64,000 nucleotides of DNA from NCBI GenBank assembly GCA_030847615.1, contig JAUMIR010000004.1:86769001-86833000 (forward strand), read 5' to 3'. The notes under the pieces are model-generated. The model was not told the DNA's origin, searched no databases, and saw nothing but the letters and a program-made list of their open reading frames with translations. This stretch comes from Gambelia wislizenii (lineage: Eukaryota > Chordata > Lepidosauria > Squamata > Crotaphytidae). Within the stretch, counting starts at the first letter, position 1. Each line of letters begins with the position of its first letter. A program made the position numbers and the translations under genes. Below, piece after piece: positions 22,446 through 33,324 of the stretch.

Positions 22446-23034
22446 CATTTTTTAAATGGACTACACTACAGAGCTTCAAAAAGACACTATACTTTCTTGC
22501 ACAGAGTTGTTTTATTTTCTCAACTTCAGTCCACCCCACAGTAGCTGTTTAATACACTGTGGGCAACACTGCAGAGTTCTTATAAATCTCTCAAACCTCA
22601 CCTGTGGTATACAGTGAAAAGTATGCTTCAGAGCTGTTATAAGTCACTAATTCCAAGAAACAACCCCCAAACCTGCAGTGTGGAGCATGAATTCCATTTG
22701 TTTTGAAATTTACATTTGCAGTTTAAAAAATGTTTCACACTAAATAGGAATAGAAAAAAGCAAGAAAACTTACCCTCGCTGCTATCTTTGGGGTTGGGTG
22801 GGATGGGTGGGAAGAGAAAGTAATGTTTAGTTTCAGCAACATACAAATTTTAGAGTTCTCAGTGAATTTTATAACAAACTCTTAGTTCTGTCCCTGGGAA
22901 CAAAGAATCTCACTGAACCAGGAAATGAACTGTGCAGTCAATGAGATTATTTTCTCACTGTGTCCTTTTTATCTCTATGTTTTTGTCTTCCCATCTCCTG
23001 TTTCCATCCCAGTTTACTTCCTCTACAACCAGAA

Positions 23035-23300
23035 TGTCGAATTTCATCATGCTAGCTTTTGAAGCTCACTAGCTTCTCCATCACACAAAGATGGTAAAAA
23101 ATCATGGAAGAGAAGAAAAGTGAGGTATCAGAAGGAAAGGGGTGTGAACTCCATCTGTTTTTGAGCTCTGGCTCTTCCCATTACTGTTTTCAGCCCAACT
23201 TCCTCCACTATCATGTGCCCCGCAGCTGCTTGTCCCTAAGGTAATGGGAACTTTGAAAGGAAAGCCCTCCATTCCTGCTTTTTGATGACCAACCATGGAA
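23035..23300. repeat. Interspersed repeat, copy 1 of a pair
   Basis: It begins ttcatcatgctagctttt, followed by gctcactagcttctccatca and cacaaagatggta. The same order, diverged, occurs 2 kb downstream at 25025-25340. The element type is not identified. Confidence 0.5.
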
Positions 23301-25024
23301 TAAGGAGACCAGACACAGAAAGTTGGGTTAAATAAGGGCCGCTTTGTTTGAAATATATCCTAGGTTAATCAGACCTGAAAGGAGCAAGAGGAGAGGAGCA
23401 ACCTGATGCGGGTCCAGCTGAGGCTAGGTGTCTACCCTAGACTACTTCCTCAGCCTTTCCTTGGGCAAAATACCTGAGCCCCGAGGGCAATCCAATAACT
23501 GGTTTGCTCCCCAGCCAGCCACTTACTAGAAGGAAAACCCAGGGTACTCCCACCCACGGGACCTTATAAATGAGAGCAAAACGCCCAGGAAAGCCTCAAG
23601 GATAGACTCCTTCTCCAGCTCCGAGGACCCGTAGAGGCTGTTCCAGAGCCCTACCCTTCATCAAAAGGGTGCCAAAGTGTACAGCAAAGTCTTAAATTCT
23701 CCCCCTATTTGCCAAATGGCAGCCTATTTAAAGATGTCACTTCAAGCCAATGATCAAAATCCTTTAGATACAGTATGGGGTAGGCAAAAAACCCCATTCC
23801 TACCCAGCCCGGAAGCAACCAGTAAACTCACATTGCATTGAGGGCAGGAGGGCAGGCTGCACTGCAGCAATCCAAAAGACACATGAGGGTGCAGCCAGGC
23901 TTTAAATAGCCTATCAACCTGCCCCCATCATGTGTCGTGTTCTGGCCCATGGCATCACATGCAAAGCCTCCTGACCATGCAGGTCATAAAAAAAGTACCT
24001 TCCCCTGCAGAGTCTTTGAGCCGTGCTGGTCCAAGTACACATTGTTTCAGAGTTTCTCCTATACTTAGTGCTTACCCCCTGTTAAATGTTTTTTGTTGTT
24101 GTTATTACTTAGAAAACCCTTGAGGTTCCTCAGAGTTTTACAATACCTCTTTCTTGGGCATGAGTATTGCCATTTTTTACTCTGATGTTCAAAAATACCC
24201 TGTATGGTAATTATGTTGAGCAACAGGAGAAATTGCATATTTCTGACTGAAAAATAAGCTAAAATCCAAACAAGGCATGGTGTTTGTCTTTTTGTTTTTT
24301 TGTGTCTTTTTGTTTGCTTAATTTTTTAAAAAAAATTATTTACATCCATAACAATCCCTTTACCCAAAGATACGGTGGTACACAGAGCAACATTTCACAT
24401 AAAAGTAGTTATATGAATAAATTAATTTTAAAATGGCAAAGGTTTTATCAAATAATCAACTAGAAAAATCTGAACACCTTTAGGAATCTAGCATTATCTC
24501 CCCCTCCTATGTATTTAATACAACAATTGCAACAATAGTAACATTGTGTTTTTCTTTCTTTCATTTAGCCATTCTAAGCTTAATAGTGACATTTTTGATC
24601 AAATCTAATTGCCATACCTTATTATCCCAAACCATCACAGGTATCCCCTTTAAATAATCGGCCTAGCAGCTGCTAATAAAGAACCAACTAAGGGTTTATA
24701 AGACACCTTTGTATATCTCCCTGGAGGTGGGGAAAACGCAGGAGAACCAGTTCTGAAGTCTCTGTAAGGTGTTTGTCAGTGATATTATTTATTTCTGAAG
24801 AAACAATATACATCCCAGAATGTAGACACGTTACTGCAGAACTACCAACTTAAGCAAGATCAGGACCATTATGTAATGGGAGAAATACCTGTTCTTTCCT
24901 TATAGGCTTAATTGGGTATGAATGTTCATTTATATAATACTTGAAGTGTTGTGTTCTGCACATCTGATTCCACTTCTGTAACTTCAAGATCTAGTTGCAG
25001 TGATACTTTTATTAGGCCAGCTAA

Positions 25025-25340
25025 AAGGTGCAAAATTCATCATGCTAGCTTTTTAAGTCCACTAGTTTGTTCATCACACAAAGAAGGTACCAAAAAAAAA
25101 AATCATGCAGAGGAAGAGCAATGACATTGTTAGACTCACAGATCTGCATCTTGCTTGCTTGAGCTATTACAGAGAGACGGCCTGTACAGAGAGAAGCTTT
25201 AGGCCATGCTTCCCCCAAAAGCTGTGAGGTTATTGGGGACAAAAGCACTAATAGAAAGCAATAAAAAATCCTTTCTCCATTTGCAGCCACAAAGTGCTTC
25301 ACTTTGAGATCTGGCTCTGTCTTGGTCCTGTGTGAGGCTA
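25025..25340. repeat. Interspersed repeat, copy 2 of a pair
   Basis: Contains ttcatcatgctagctttt, tagtttgttcatcacacaaa and, later, gagatctggctctgtc, matching the order in copy 1 (gagctctggctcttcc near 23161). The class is unknown; it could be the end of an LTR or DNA element. Confidence 0.5.
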
Positions 25341-25961
25341 CTGGCTTTTACCCTATAATAATTACTCTTGATGGAATTAACATCCGTTTGCACTGCTTTC
25401 TTTCTTCCCAAACTTAGCAGTGAGATGAGCTGTTCCAAACTACCTTACAATACACAAGGTGGGAGGTGTGGTGACAAGTCAAACACACAATTCAATTACT
25501 CCATATCTCAAAATTATCTGAACTTGGTTTTTAATGCTAGTGCCCTGGTGATACTCAAAACTACTGGTGATTTAGCTACAGTGCTTAGCGAAACTGAAAT
25601 TTATATTCAACCTACCACTGAGGAAGCGTGACAGCTCTAGAGCAGGGGTCTCCTTATGCAATTTCCATAATCCTTGACCATGGCCATGCTGAGTGAGGAT
25701 TAACAGAAGTTTAGCCCCAAATATCTGGAGACCAGAGATTGTCTGGCCCTTTTCTACAGACAGAGAGGGTTGGTCTGTTGGTATTGCAGCAAGAAAATGC
25801 TAATGTAAATATGACTGATAACAAAGAACTCCATGTACCTTTAGTACTGGAAACAGCTGTTTGTTCCATTAGTATTGTTGAAATTCATAGTTTTGTGCCA
25901 GTGAGGCTGGGTGTGCAGGCTTGAAAGAGAGAAAGAGAATTAGCATGTCCTTGTTCTGTAC

Positions 25962-25963
25962 GC

Positions 25964-26001
<38 letters not shown>

Positions 26002-26032
26002 GCACACACATGCACACACACATACACACACA
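25962..26032. repeat. Compound (CT)n(CA)n microsatellite
   Basis: About 23 bp of CT repeats runs directly into about 48 bp of CA repeats with a few interruptions. Confidence 0.95.
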
Positions 26033-26447
26033 CTCCTGCATTTGATCTGTTGGAAGACTAGGGAAGGCTAATCTTTTCTCCCCAGCTCATTTTTTCCCCT
26101 CTCACCTTTCCTCTCCATGTTATGAATTGTGCTTTGCTGACTTTCACCGCTTCATAGCAAGAAAGGTCAGGAACCTCATAAACAAGGTGAGGAGAGTGCT
26201 GGGAGAATGCAGAGCAGCAGTCCGGGCCACTGATTCTTTCTGACATTAGAGCTCTAATGAATGTTCTGTCATGGTCCCGTGAATATTTCAGGAAACATTC
26301 TCCTCCCATCTTCTTTGGGCCTCCTGGTTGCCAAGGTTACCTGACTTTCCTCCGAGAGAGGTAGCTGCAGGTTGGCTGTTCTTGGCGTGCCTGCCTCATT
26401 GCGAGTGAATTTGCCTGGGCAAACAGCTCTGGGAGAGGTTTCACCTA

Positions 26448-27137
26448 CCGTATATTCCGGCGTATAAGACGACTGGGCGCATAAGACGACCCCCCCAATT
26501 TTTAAGTTAAAATATAGAATTTGCCCCCACCCCAGCCAGCCAGCCAGCCAGCCAGCCAGCTGGCTGGAAAGCCTGTTCCCCACCAGCCAGCCAGCTCAGT
26601 GGCTGTAGATGATGGAATAGTCTGTGAAATTAAAGGACTGAGAACAGCTAAAAAAAGCATGGGATACTTTGAAAAATCTCTGTGGTGTTCAATCTTTGGA
26701 AAGTAAGGTTGCATTAATACTGTAAGTTGGTTAATATGAAGCTATCAAATCCCAAATTTTTGAATGAGCACATTAATGAATGAGCACATTAATGGTTTTA
26801 GAGCCACATTGGCAGACAAGAGAATTTCACCATAGACAAAACTTGATGCAAAATGAGAAGTTGAATCCAGAAATTCTAATTTTAGGCTAACTTGTCCTGA
26901 AAAGAAACATCATTTTGACTCTCCTGAGCTAAATAGAGGGCCATTTAACTCTTCAAATGCAAAGCAGTCATTCTCACAGCAGGAGGAAGGATCTGCTGGG
27001 AAAACTGCCCAGGCCATTTTACACTTCAATCATTCTCACAGCAGGGGAAAAGGTCTATTGGGGGTATAAGACCACCCCCCCACTTTTGAGGAGATTTTCA
27101 AGTGTTAAAAAGTAGTCTTGTATGCAGAAATATACGG
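26448..27137 (+). mobile_element. DNA transposon with CCGTATATTC ends, copy 2
   Basis: The left end ccgtatattccggcgtataa and the right end, whose complement reads ccgtatatttctgcataca, form an inverted repeat. TA is exactly duplicated on both sides (26446-26447 and 27138-27139). Inner sequence near both ends repeats the gtataagacgac/ccccccc pattern. Near the left end is a (CCAG)n tract and the string ccccaccagccagccagc, as in copy 1. It has no transposase. At 690 bp it is much shorter than copy 1 and lacks the hairpin array. Confidence 0.75.
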
Positions 27138-28278
27138 TACATTACTTCTCTCACCATCCTCTCCCCACCCCCGCCGCCATGCAGCTTTGCACTCTCCCTC
27201 CCCACGGCTTCCCTCCTTTGTTTTTTAACTTTTATTCATTTTACTGTTAAGAGTTCGGTTCATATTAATTTTGTTTTGCTTGCATAACCCAGACTGTTAT
27301 CGTGTGACTAAGTACTAGCACATTTCCCTTCAGACAGCAAATAGGAGAGATAAAGCTTCAGCAGGTTTATGTGATTTCTGCTTATCAAATTACAGTAATT
27401 ATTTGAAGAATGGTTTAAAATTGTAAAGAGTAATGAATTTAATTATTAGCTTGCAGCAAAACCTCATGCAGTATGGAGCTGGCAGACAGGCTCTTCAAAA
27501 ACTGATAGTAGGTAGACATGATAGCAAGACTCAGAATGTAGGGAGACCCAAGTGACAGCACTTGATACTAGGAGCCAAGGGAAAGTATTATTTTCATAGC
27601 TTTATAATGCTAACTGTCTCCAGTCAGATTGTTCTGTCTCTTCTTCAGCATAAGGGAGCAACACCAAGAACCTTGACCTTTACTTTCATTTTGTACATGG
27701 TCAATACAAAAGAGTAAAATATTGTTAGGAGAATCAGTCCTCGGATCTGGTAGTAGTTTTTCCCTTCACCACCACCCCAGCCCTCCTCATCCAGTTAATC
27801 TCTGGTAACAAGAGATTAATTAATGCCAGGAACAGGTAAGAGAATTCTGATGTTATCGGCACCCAAAAAGCATCAGCATCTTGCCAGGATGAGGTAAGTC
27901 AATAAGAAGTGCCCTTTTACATCAAACCCAAGCATATTGTTTTCCGTGATCACCAATTAGATGTCTATGGGAGCCCCACAAACAGGAGATGTGGGAAATA
28001 GCTATCTTCTGCTTTTGGGTGTGTGTATTTGCCTTCATATCACCTAGAAAAATTAGCGGCTCACTGGATATGTCTGTGTGATACACAAAGATATGGTAGT
28101 TAGACCTGTCCAAGAAACACTAAGAGTTCACAACTGTAAAAATGAAACAGGTTTGGACAGTTTTGCAGAATTTGGTTTTTATTTATTTATTTATTTATTT
28201 ATTTATTATTGTTATATGAATCAAAACAAATATTCTAGAAAACAAACTTCTGCTTTTCATGGATGAATTTGAAATGAT
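27138..28278. other. Intronic sequence with (ATTT)n
   Basis: No gene or mobile element is recognised. A C-rich patch lies at 27160-27220, and a (TTTA)n microsatellite of about 40 bp lies at 28168-28207. Confidence 0.4.
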
Positions 28279-28620
28279 AGCTAGTGTGATGTAGTTGGAC
28301 TATGATTCTGGAAATGTGTGTGTGTGCATGCCTTCAAGTTACCTGTCCACTTACGGTGACCCCATGAATTTAATAGGATTTTCTTAGGCAGGGAATGTTC
28401 AGGTGGTTTTGCCAGTTCCTTCCTCTGAAATATAGCCTACAGCACTTGGTATTCCTTGGCAGTCTTCTATCCATATATTAACCAGGGCTGATCCTGCTTA
28501 CCTTCCAAGATCAAACAGGATCTGGTGTCTTTAGGGTATTTAGGCCTGGGACTCTGGGAGACCAGGGTTCAAATCCCTACTCAGTCACAGAAACCCACTG
28601 GTTTTGGGTAAAAATAAATG
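28279..28620 (+). mobile_element. Sauria tRNA-SINE split by a 5S SINE
   Basis: The head gctagtgtgatgtag joins ttggactatgattctgg, missing about 13 bp that would carry the A box. After the inserted SINE it resumes with gggactctgggagaccaggg and the pol III B box ggttcaaatccc at about 28566-28577, then cacagaaacccactgg. The tail is truncated into an A-rich run near 28610-28640. The near-duplicate gattctgga (28304-28312) and gactctggg (28550-28558) mark the insertion point of the inner SINE. Confidence 0.75.
28313..28547 (-). mobile_element. 5S rRNA-derived SINE with BovB-type tail
   Basis: Read on the minus strand, it starts with a 5S rRNA-like head at about 28546: gcctaaataccctaaag, then the complement of ttaccttccaagatcaaaca, then ctggttaatatatgg and tgccaaggaatac. 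These correspond to the internal promoter region and 3' half of 5S rRNA, diverged. The tail, at low coordinates, is the complement of gccttcaagttacctgtcca, the BovB/Sauria-type 3' end. It lies inside a Sauria SINE. Confidence 0.8.
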
Positions 28621-28639
28621 GAGAAATAAATAAAAGCAA

Positions 28640-29150
28640 CATTATGGTAGGACTTTACTACAGGCCATCAAACCAAGAAGAGGTGGCAGATGATGGTTTT
28701 CAGAAACAAATCTCAGAAATCTCAAAGATGGAAGAATTAGTAGTTATGAGGGACTTCAGTTACCCTGATATCTGCTGGGAAACTAACTGCTTGCATAGAC
28801 TGTCCAACAAATTCCTAATGTGTCTTACAGATCATTTCCTATTTCAAAAGGTAGAGGAAGGAACAAGGGGATCGGCAATCTGGACTTGATCCTGACCAAA
28901 AGTGAGGAGTTGGTCAAAGGGATCAAATTAGTCAGTACTTTAGGGGGAAGTGACCATGTAATACTAGAATTCATATTGTGGGACAAGCCAAAGAAGAATA
29001 TGGTCAAATGCTATACTGAGCTCTTGGATTTCAGGAAAGCTGATTTTAGCAAGTTCAGGGAACTGCTGGGTGGCATCCCATGGATAGACGTGCTTAAAGA
29101 GAAAGACGCCCAGCAAAATCCCATTTTCCAGCAGGAAGTGAGCTGAAAGT
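28640..29150 (+). pseudogene. CR1 LINE ORF2 fragment (endonuclease region)
   Basis: The frames at 28644-28889 and 28820-29146 together read as the C-terminal part of a CR1-type apurinic-like endonuclease and the linker to reverse transcriptase. Recognisable are the LYYRPSNQ start, the FSYPDICW segment (degenerate GDFN), [23 protein letters not shown] (the terminal SDH catalytic motif), and then a basic RKADF linker. One frameshift near 28850 joins the two frames. The copy has no reverse transcriptase and no CR1 3' end, so it is an internal fragment. It is inactive. Confidence 0.8.
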
Positions 29151-31791
29151 TGACTTCCCCATTACTTCCTGTGGGAAGAAAGGCCTCTCCTTGGATGACC
29201 AACATCATGATGAAATTGTCTGCACACTTCATAGGAGTTTTTGGCAGCAAAAAAAGTAATAATAAAAAAATGGGCCAGGGAGCCAGTGGGGGATGTGGTT
29301 CACCCCAGTATCCTTTAAAGGGCAAATATGGTCCACTGGTCCCAAACAGTTATCCATACCTGCATAGAAGTATCCTTCTTCAGACTGTTGAAAGAATAAA
29401 GGGTGATAGAGACAGAGGAATAGCTGGTGAAGGGCTGGCATTTGCCCTTGAGTTTTTTAGTGTTCAGCCTTAATTCTTGCATGCTGAAGGGAAAGGGTGC
29501 CAATTTTTCCCCTCAGGTTGAGGATAATAGCTGTTTACCCATCTCACATTCTAATCCTACTTTAGCCACAGCTCTGATAATATGGGCAGTGACTGCCATA
29601 TTCTCAGCTAGAAGGGTAACCCCAAAAGTAAGACGAGTACACTTGAGTACTCACAAATAACTGCCTAATATGTCAGTTAATGTAGCCCAGGTAGCATTAA
29701 TTAGGTAGGAATTAAAGAGGCACCAAGAGAATGAGATAGACATAGACAGTAGGAAACAGTATCTTGGAGCTTTATTATTATTATTATTTATGTATGTGAA
29801 AGCCTAACCATGTTGTGTGGAAATACACATCGGTGAGTGTACCCCAATGGCCTTTTCTCCTCTCCAAGCAAGCCATTTCCGTTTTCCATATCACCCTCCA
29901 TGAAAGTGGAGTTCAAGTGTAACATATAGTCAGGATTTAAGGAGTATGAATTGCTTTCACAAACCCTCAAACTCCTTTTTGCAGCCCCAGGGTTAGCTTA
30001 CTGCCCTTGTTCTTTCCTTTCTTGCACAAACCTAATGTGTAAAAAGTATAACCATGGGTCATTTGCTGCCAAGCTCTTGGGAGCTGTCCGTTTCTAGGCA
30101 TTTAAAAATTATAGCTTCCATAAAAGTTTATTGGGCAGCCAGCTTCTGGAAGCTGCATTCCCTTTGCCTTTAGACTTAAAAGCAGCGGGATATTATTGCA
30201 CAATTGTATGGGCAGTGAGAAGCCCTCATATGTTGTATGAAGACCCAGATGGGCTAAATGGAATTTCATGCCACGCCAGGTAATAGGGTAGGAAAAGATT
30301 ATAAAGTGAGATGGCACCAGCATGGGGGATCTTGAAATCATAGTTGATAATCAGTGGAAAAGGGCAAAGAACGTTGTCGACGTACACAGGAGAGATGGAA
30401 ATTGCAGCATGGCGATATGGAAGAACAAGTGAACACTTAAGCCTCTCAACAATGGTGTAAGAAGTGTCTGTGAAATTTCCTTGTGTGAAAGATTGGGGGT
30501 TGCACATACAAGCAGCTGAACTCCATCTTGTATGCCTCAGTTGGAGGAGGAGTTGACTGTCTCCTTCATTGCCATTGGTTAGCTACACATTTCTTTATGT
30601 GGGATGGGAATAGGAGAATTGCGTATGCCCTGCAGCATATGATTTCATTACCCTTATTGTTCTTAGCTTTTATAGCTACAAATGTTATTAAATGTCATAA
30701 AATTGTCCAGTCCTTTTAAGTCCAGACACAATATTTGTCTCAATTTGCCAGCACATAAAGAGAGAAGCAAAGCCTGTCTCAGAAGAAATAAGAAAACAAC
30801 GATTGCCCTAAATTTTCAGACTTTCCCTGAAAATAGTGAATAAATTCAGGGGTAATGTTTAGAACATGTAGCTGGCTTTAAGAGGAGATAGTACTAGGCC
30901 AAACTTTACCCCTCCCCCGAGCCACGATGGAATCACCTAGTTGATTTATTTTTTAATTGTGGGGGAGGCAGATTGATCAATTTGGTAAATCAGCCCTTTG
31001 TGTTGCTTTCTTTTGAAGACATGGTTTTGTTCTTAGAGTTTGATCAGCATGAACATAAACCTAAATTACCTTTCAGCATTAGATGAGGAAATAGCACAGG
31101 ATAAGTTTCATCTTGCTCCTTTGTCATCAGGACCAGAGCATGATCAGAAGATGTGTCCCAGAGTCCAGGTTACAAGGTTAAAGGGGCGGGGGAGTAAAAG
31201 CCATTAAGCTGAAAAAAGTAGCCGCTTTCCTAAGAAAACCTGCTGAATTTTACTGTACTGCCCTTCATCCCAAGTCGGATGCATGTCCATCACTTCCAAG
31301 CTATTTGGCAAGTCTGCTTGTGAGGTGATGTTGGCAAAAAAAAGTTCATTACAAGCTTTTCAGCAGATCACTGATCCGTGTGCTTTTGGGCGGCACCTCT
31401 TATTTTCTGGGTGGACACATTTCTGATGAACATCTCATGCTTTTCTACTGTGCTTCTGAATAAGGCAACTGTGGTCAATCTCAGTATAAGAGACTCATTA
31501 TTCATACTCATTCACCTCGGAGTTCGTATCCATCATGGTTTGCTTCAGTGAGTTAACAGGTGTGGATTTCAAAGCCAGATCATCATGGATATAACTGACC
31601 ATGAATTCCAGTCACCCTTGGGGAACTACCATGGGTGCTGACAGTGTGTAACATTGGCTGTTGTGGTAAACAGGCAGTTTGACTCCTCTGTGTTGGCTAC
31701 ATCTGGTATAAATACAGAGGTTTAGATTTCTGCTTTTGTGTGGTCAACATTCTTGTACCAGAATAAAGTGCCATTCTCTCATATTCTAGGA
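29151..31791. other. Intronic sequence, nothing recognised
   Basis: No exon, RNA gene or defined mobile element is supported. A short (TTA)n run lies at 29772-29789. Open frames in 29150-30720 have no recognisable domain. Confidence 0.4.
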
Positions 31792-31929
31792 CAGAACTTG
31801 GAGAATCTTTTAATCTTTTTTTAATTTGGACTGTAGGTCTTAGAATCCCTTAGTTGGCATAATCACTAGCCATACTGACTAGGAGATGTTAGAAGTTATA
31901 GTCCAGAAGCGTAACTTTTCCAAGCTCTG
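31792..31929. mobile_element. Short hAT-type MITE
   Basis: The left end cagaacttggagaat and the right end, whose complement reads cagagcttggaaaagtta, form terminal inverted repeats. Flanking 8-bp sequences ttctagga (31784-31791) and ctttagga (31930-31937) match at six of eight positions, as expected for an aged hAT target duplication. The centre has a second inverted pair, ggactgtaggtcttagaat against gaagttatagtcc. Confidence 0.7.
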
Positions 31930-32475
31930 CTTTAGGATATTTAGGCTGTTTGAGAAACATACCCCCTTGCTTTGCTATAGAAAGGGAATGTATGGAAATT
32001 GGTATTCAAAGAGTGGTTCTTTGTGGAATAACTGGAGCTTAGTTAACTTTAGTCAGTGTGGTTTATCACTGAGGAAGGTAATTACATAATAGCACATTTT
32101 TGCACTAGATTAAATCCTATTTTGGAAAATATGGGCTTACATGTCAACATACTAGATACAAAATACATTCAAATAACAGTGACTAGCAAATACTTATGAA
32201 TATAAAAAGACATTCTAGTTTGTTAAAAAATTATTATTATTTTCCCAATAAATATCTTGCTTTCTTGGTCTATAATTCAGCTATTTGTAGATATAACTTT
32301 TGGAAGAGTAGCTAAAACACACACTCTCTCTGATGGATAATAACACCATATCTACCGGTACTTGATGTAATCTCCAGCTTCCTGTTATCTTATCAACCTC
32401 TCAGCAAGCCAAGCTAGAATGTAGGATAGTCAGGTCACAGGATAACATATAAAATATAAAATGTAATATGTGTGT
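31930..32475. other. Unique A/T-rich sequence
   Basis: No gene or mobile element is recognised. Confidence 0.4.
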
Positions 32476-32710
32476 AAGAGAGCCAGCGTGATGCAATGGT
32501 TTGAGTGTTGGATTAGGGCACTGAGAGACCAGGGTTCAAATCCCTGCTCAGCCACAGAGACCTACTGGGTGACCTTGGGCAAGTCATAGTCTCTCAGCCT
32601 CAGAGGAAGGACAAACCTGCTCTGAATAAATTCTGCCAGGAAAACCCTGTGATAGGTTCACCTTAGGGTCCCCATAAGTCAGAAATGACTTGAAGGCACT
32701 CAAAAACAAC
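32476..32710 (+). mobile_element. Sauria tRNA-SINE, nearly complete
   Basis: The head agagccagcgtgatgcaatg leads to an A-box-like tggtttgagtgttgg, then the B box ggttcaaatccc at about 32531-32542. The conserved body follows (gggtgaccttgggcaagtca, tctcagcctcagaggaagg). The BovB-type tail is catgagtc-like ccccataagtcagaaatgac, ending in acttgaaggcact and an (AAC)-type repeat. It is the most complete SINE in the window. There is no reading frame; it would be transcribed by RNA polymerase III. Confidence 0.9.
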
Positions 32711-32879
32711 ATGGGTGTATGGCAAAGAATCTCAGGAATTTTCATGTTCCTTTGTTTTGCTTAAGATGCTAAGAAAACCATCAAATAACAACTCAGCTAT
32801 GAACATAGATTTGCTTTGATAGTGGTTTTCTGTGGACAGGGGAGGAAAGGTAATTAGCCTTTTCTATCAGAGAACTTTG

Positions 32880-32978
32880 CTGTCTCACCAACCTACAAAT
32901 ACCAGGATTCCATAGGCTAGAACTATGGTGGGTAAGGTTGTGTCAAACTGCTGTATTTCTGCAATGTAGATAGGCCCT
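32880..32978. mobile_element. Half of a squamate hAT-type MITE
   Basis: The string ctacaaataccaggattcca, then gtgtcaaactgctgtatttc and gcaatgtagataggccc, matches the right half of the same type of palindromic MITE as at 6203-6417. The left half is missing. Confidence 0.55.
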
Positions 32979-32995
32979 TGCGGTCTGTTGATCTA

Positions 32996-33324
32996 GGACT
33001 TTTTCGGACGTTTAAAAAGCAACGCAAGCAGCCTCGTCAGCTTGCGAGGCTGCTGCGCTGCAAAGCGTCAGTTTCGTATGACGCTCGCCCCTGGCGGTAC
33101 TGTTGCGGTACCGCGGGGAGAGTTGAGCGTCCTATTTGCTAGATTTTTACTCACGAAAGTTGATCGTGAGTAAAAATCAAGCAAATATGACGCTCAACTC
33201 TCCCCGCGGTACCGCAACAGTACCGCCAGGGGCGAGTGTCATACGAAACTGATGCTTTGCAGCGCAGCAGCCTCGCAAGCTGACGAGGCTGCTTGCGTTG
33301 CTTTTTAAACATCCAAAAAAGTCC
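32996..33324. repeat. 329-bp near-perfect palindrome (foldback element)
   Basis: Two 161-nt arms (32996-33156 and 33164-33324) are reverse complements with six mismatches by eye, separated by the 7-nt loop aagttga. The arms begin ggactttttcgga and pass through GC-rich blocks such as gcagcctcgtcagcttgcga, and ctggcggtactgttgcggta. CTA stands on both sides (32993-32995 and 33325-33327), which suggests a 3-bp target duplication and a foldback MITE. It has no coding potential and no similarity to other parts of the window. Its GC-rich arms contrast with the A/T-rich surroundings. Confidence 0.9.

Larger units (their letters stand above)
22446..26447. other. Intronic sequence, partly repetitive
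   Basis: No exon or RNA gene is supported. It contains two related repeat copies (separate entries), a GC-richer block at about 23300-23930 that may be an unrecognised mobile element, a short hAT-like remnant near 25637-25740 (agagcaggggtctcc), and a dinucleotide repeat at 25962-26032. Confidence 0.35.

Noticed and set aside
28313..28547. A functional 5S rRNA gene on the minus strand
   Set aside because: The 5S part is diverged and fused to a BovB-type tail, and the copy interrupts another SINE; it is a retroposon.
32476..32710. A tRNA gene
   Set aside because: A and B boxes are present but the body continues into a SINE core and tail and no cloverleaf 3' half is present.
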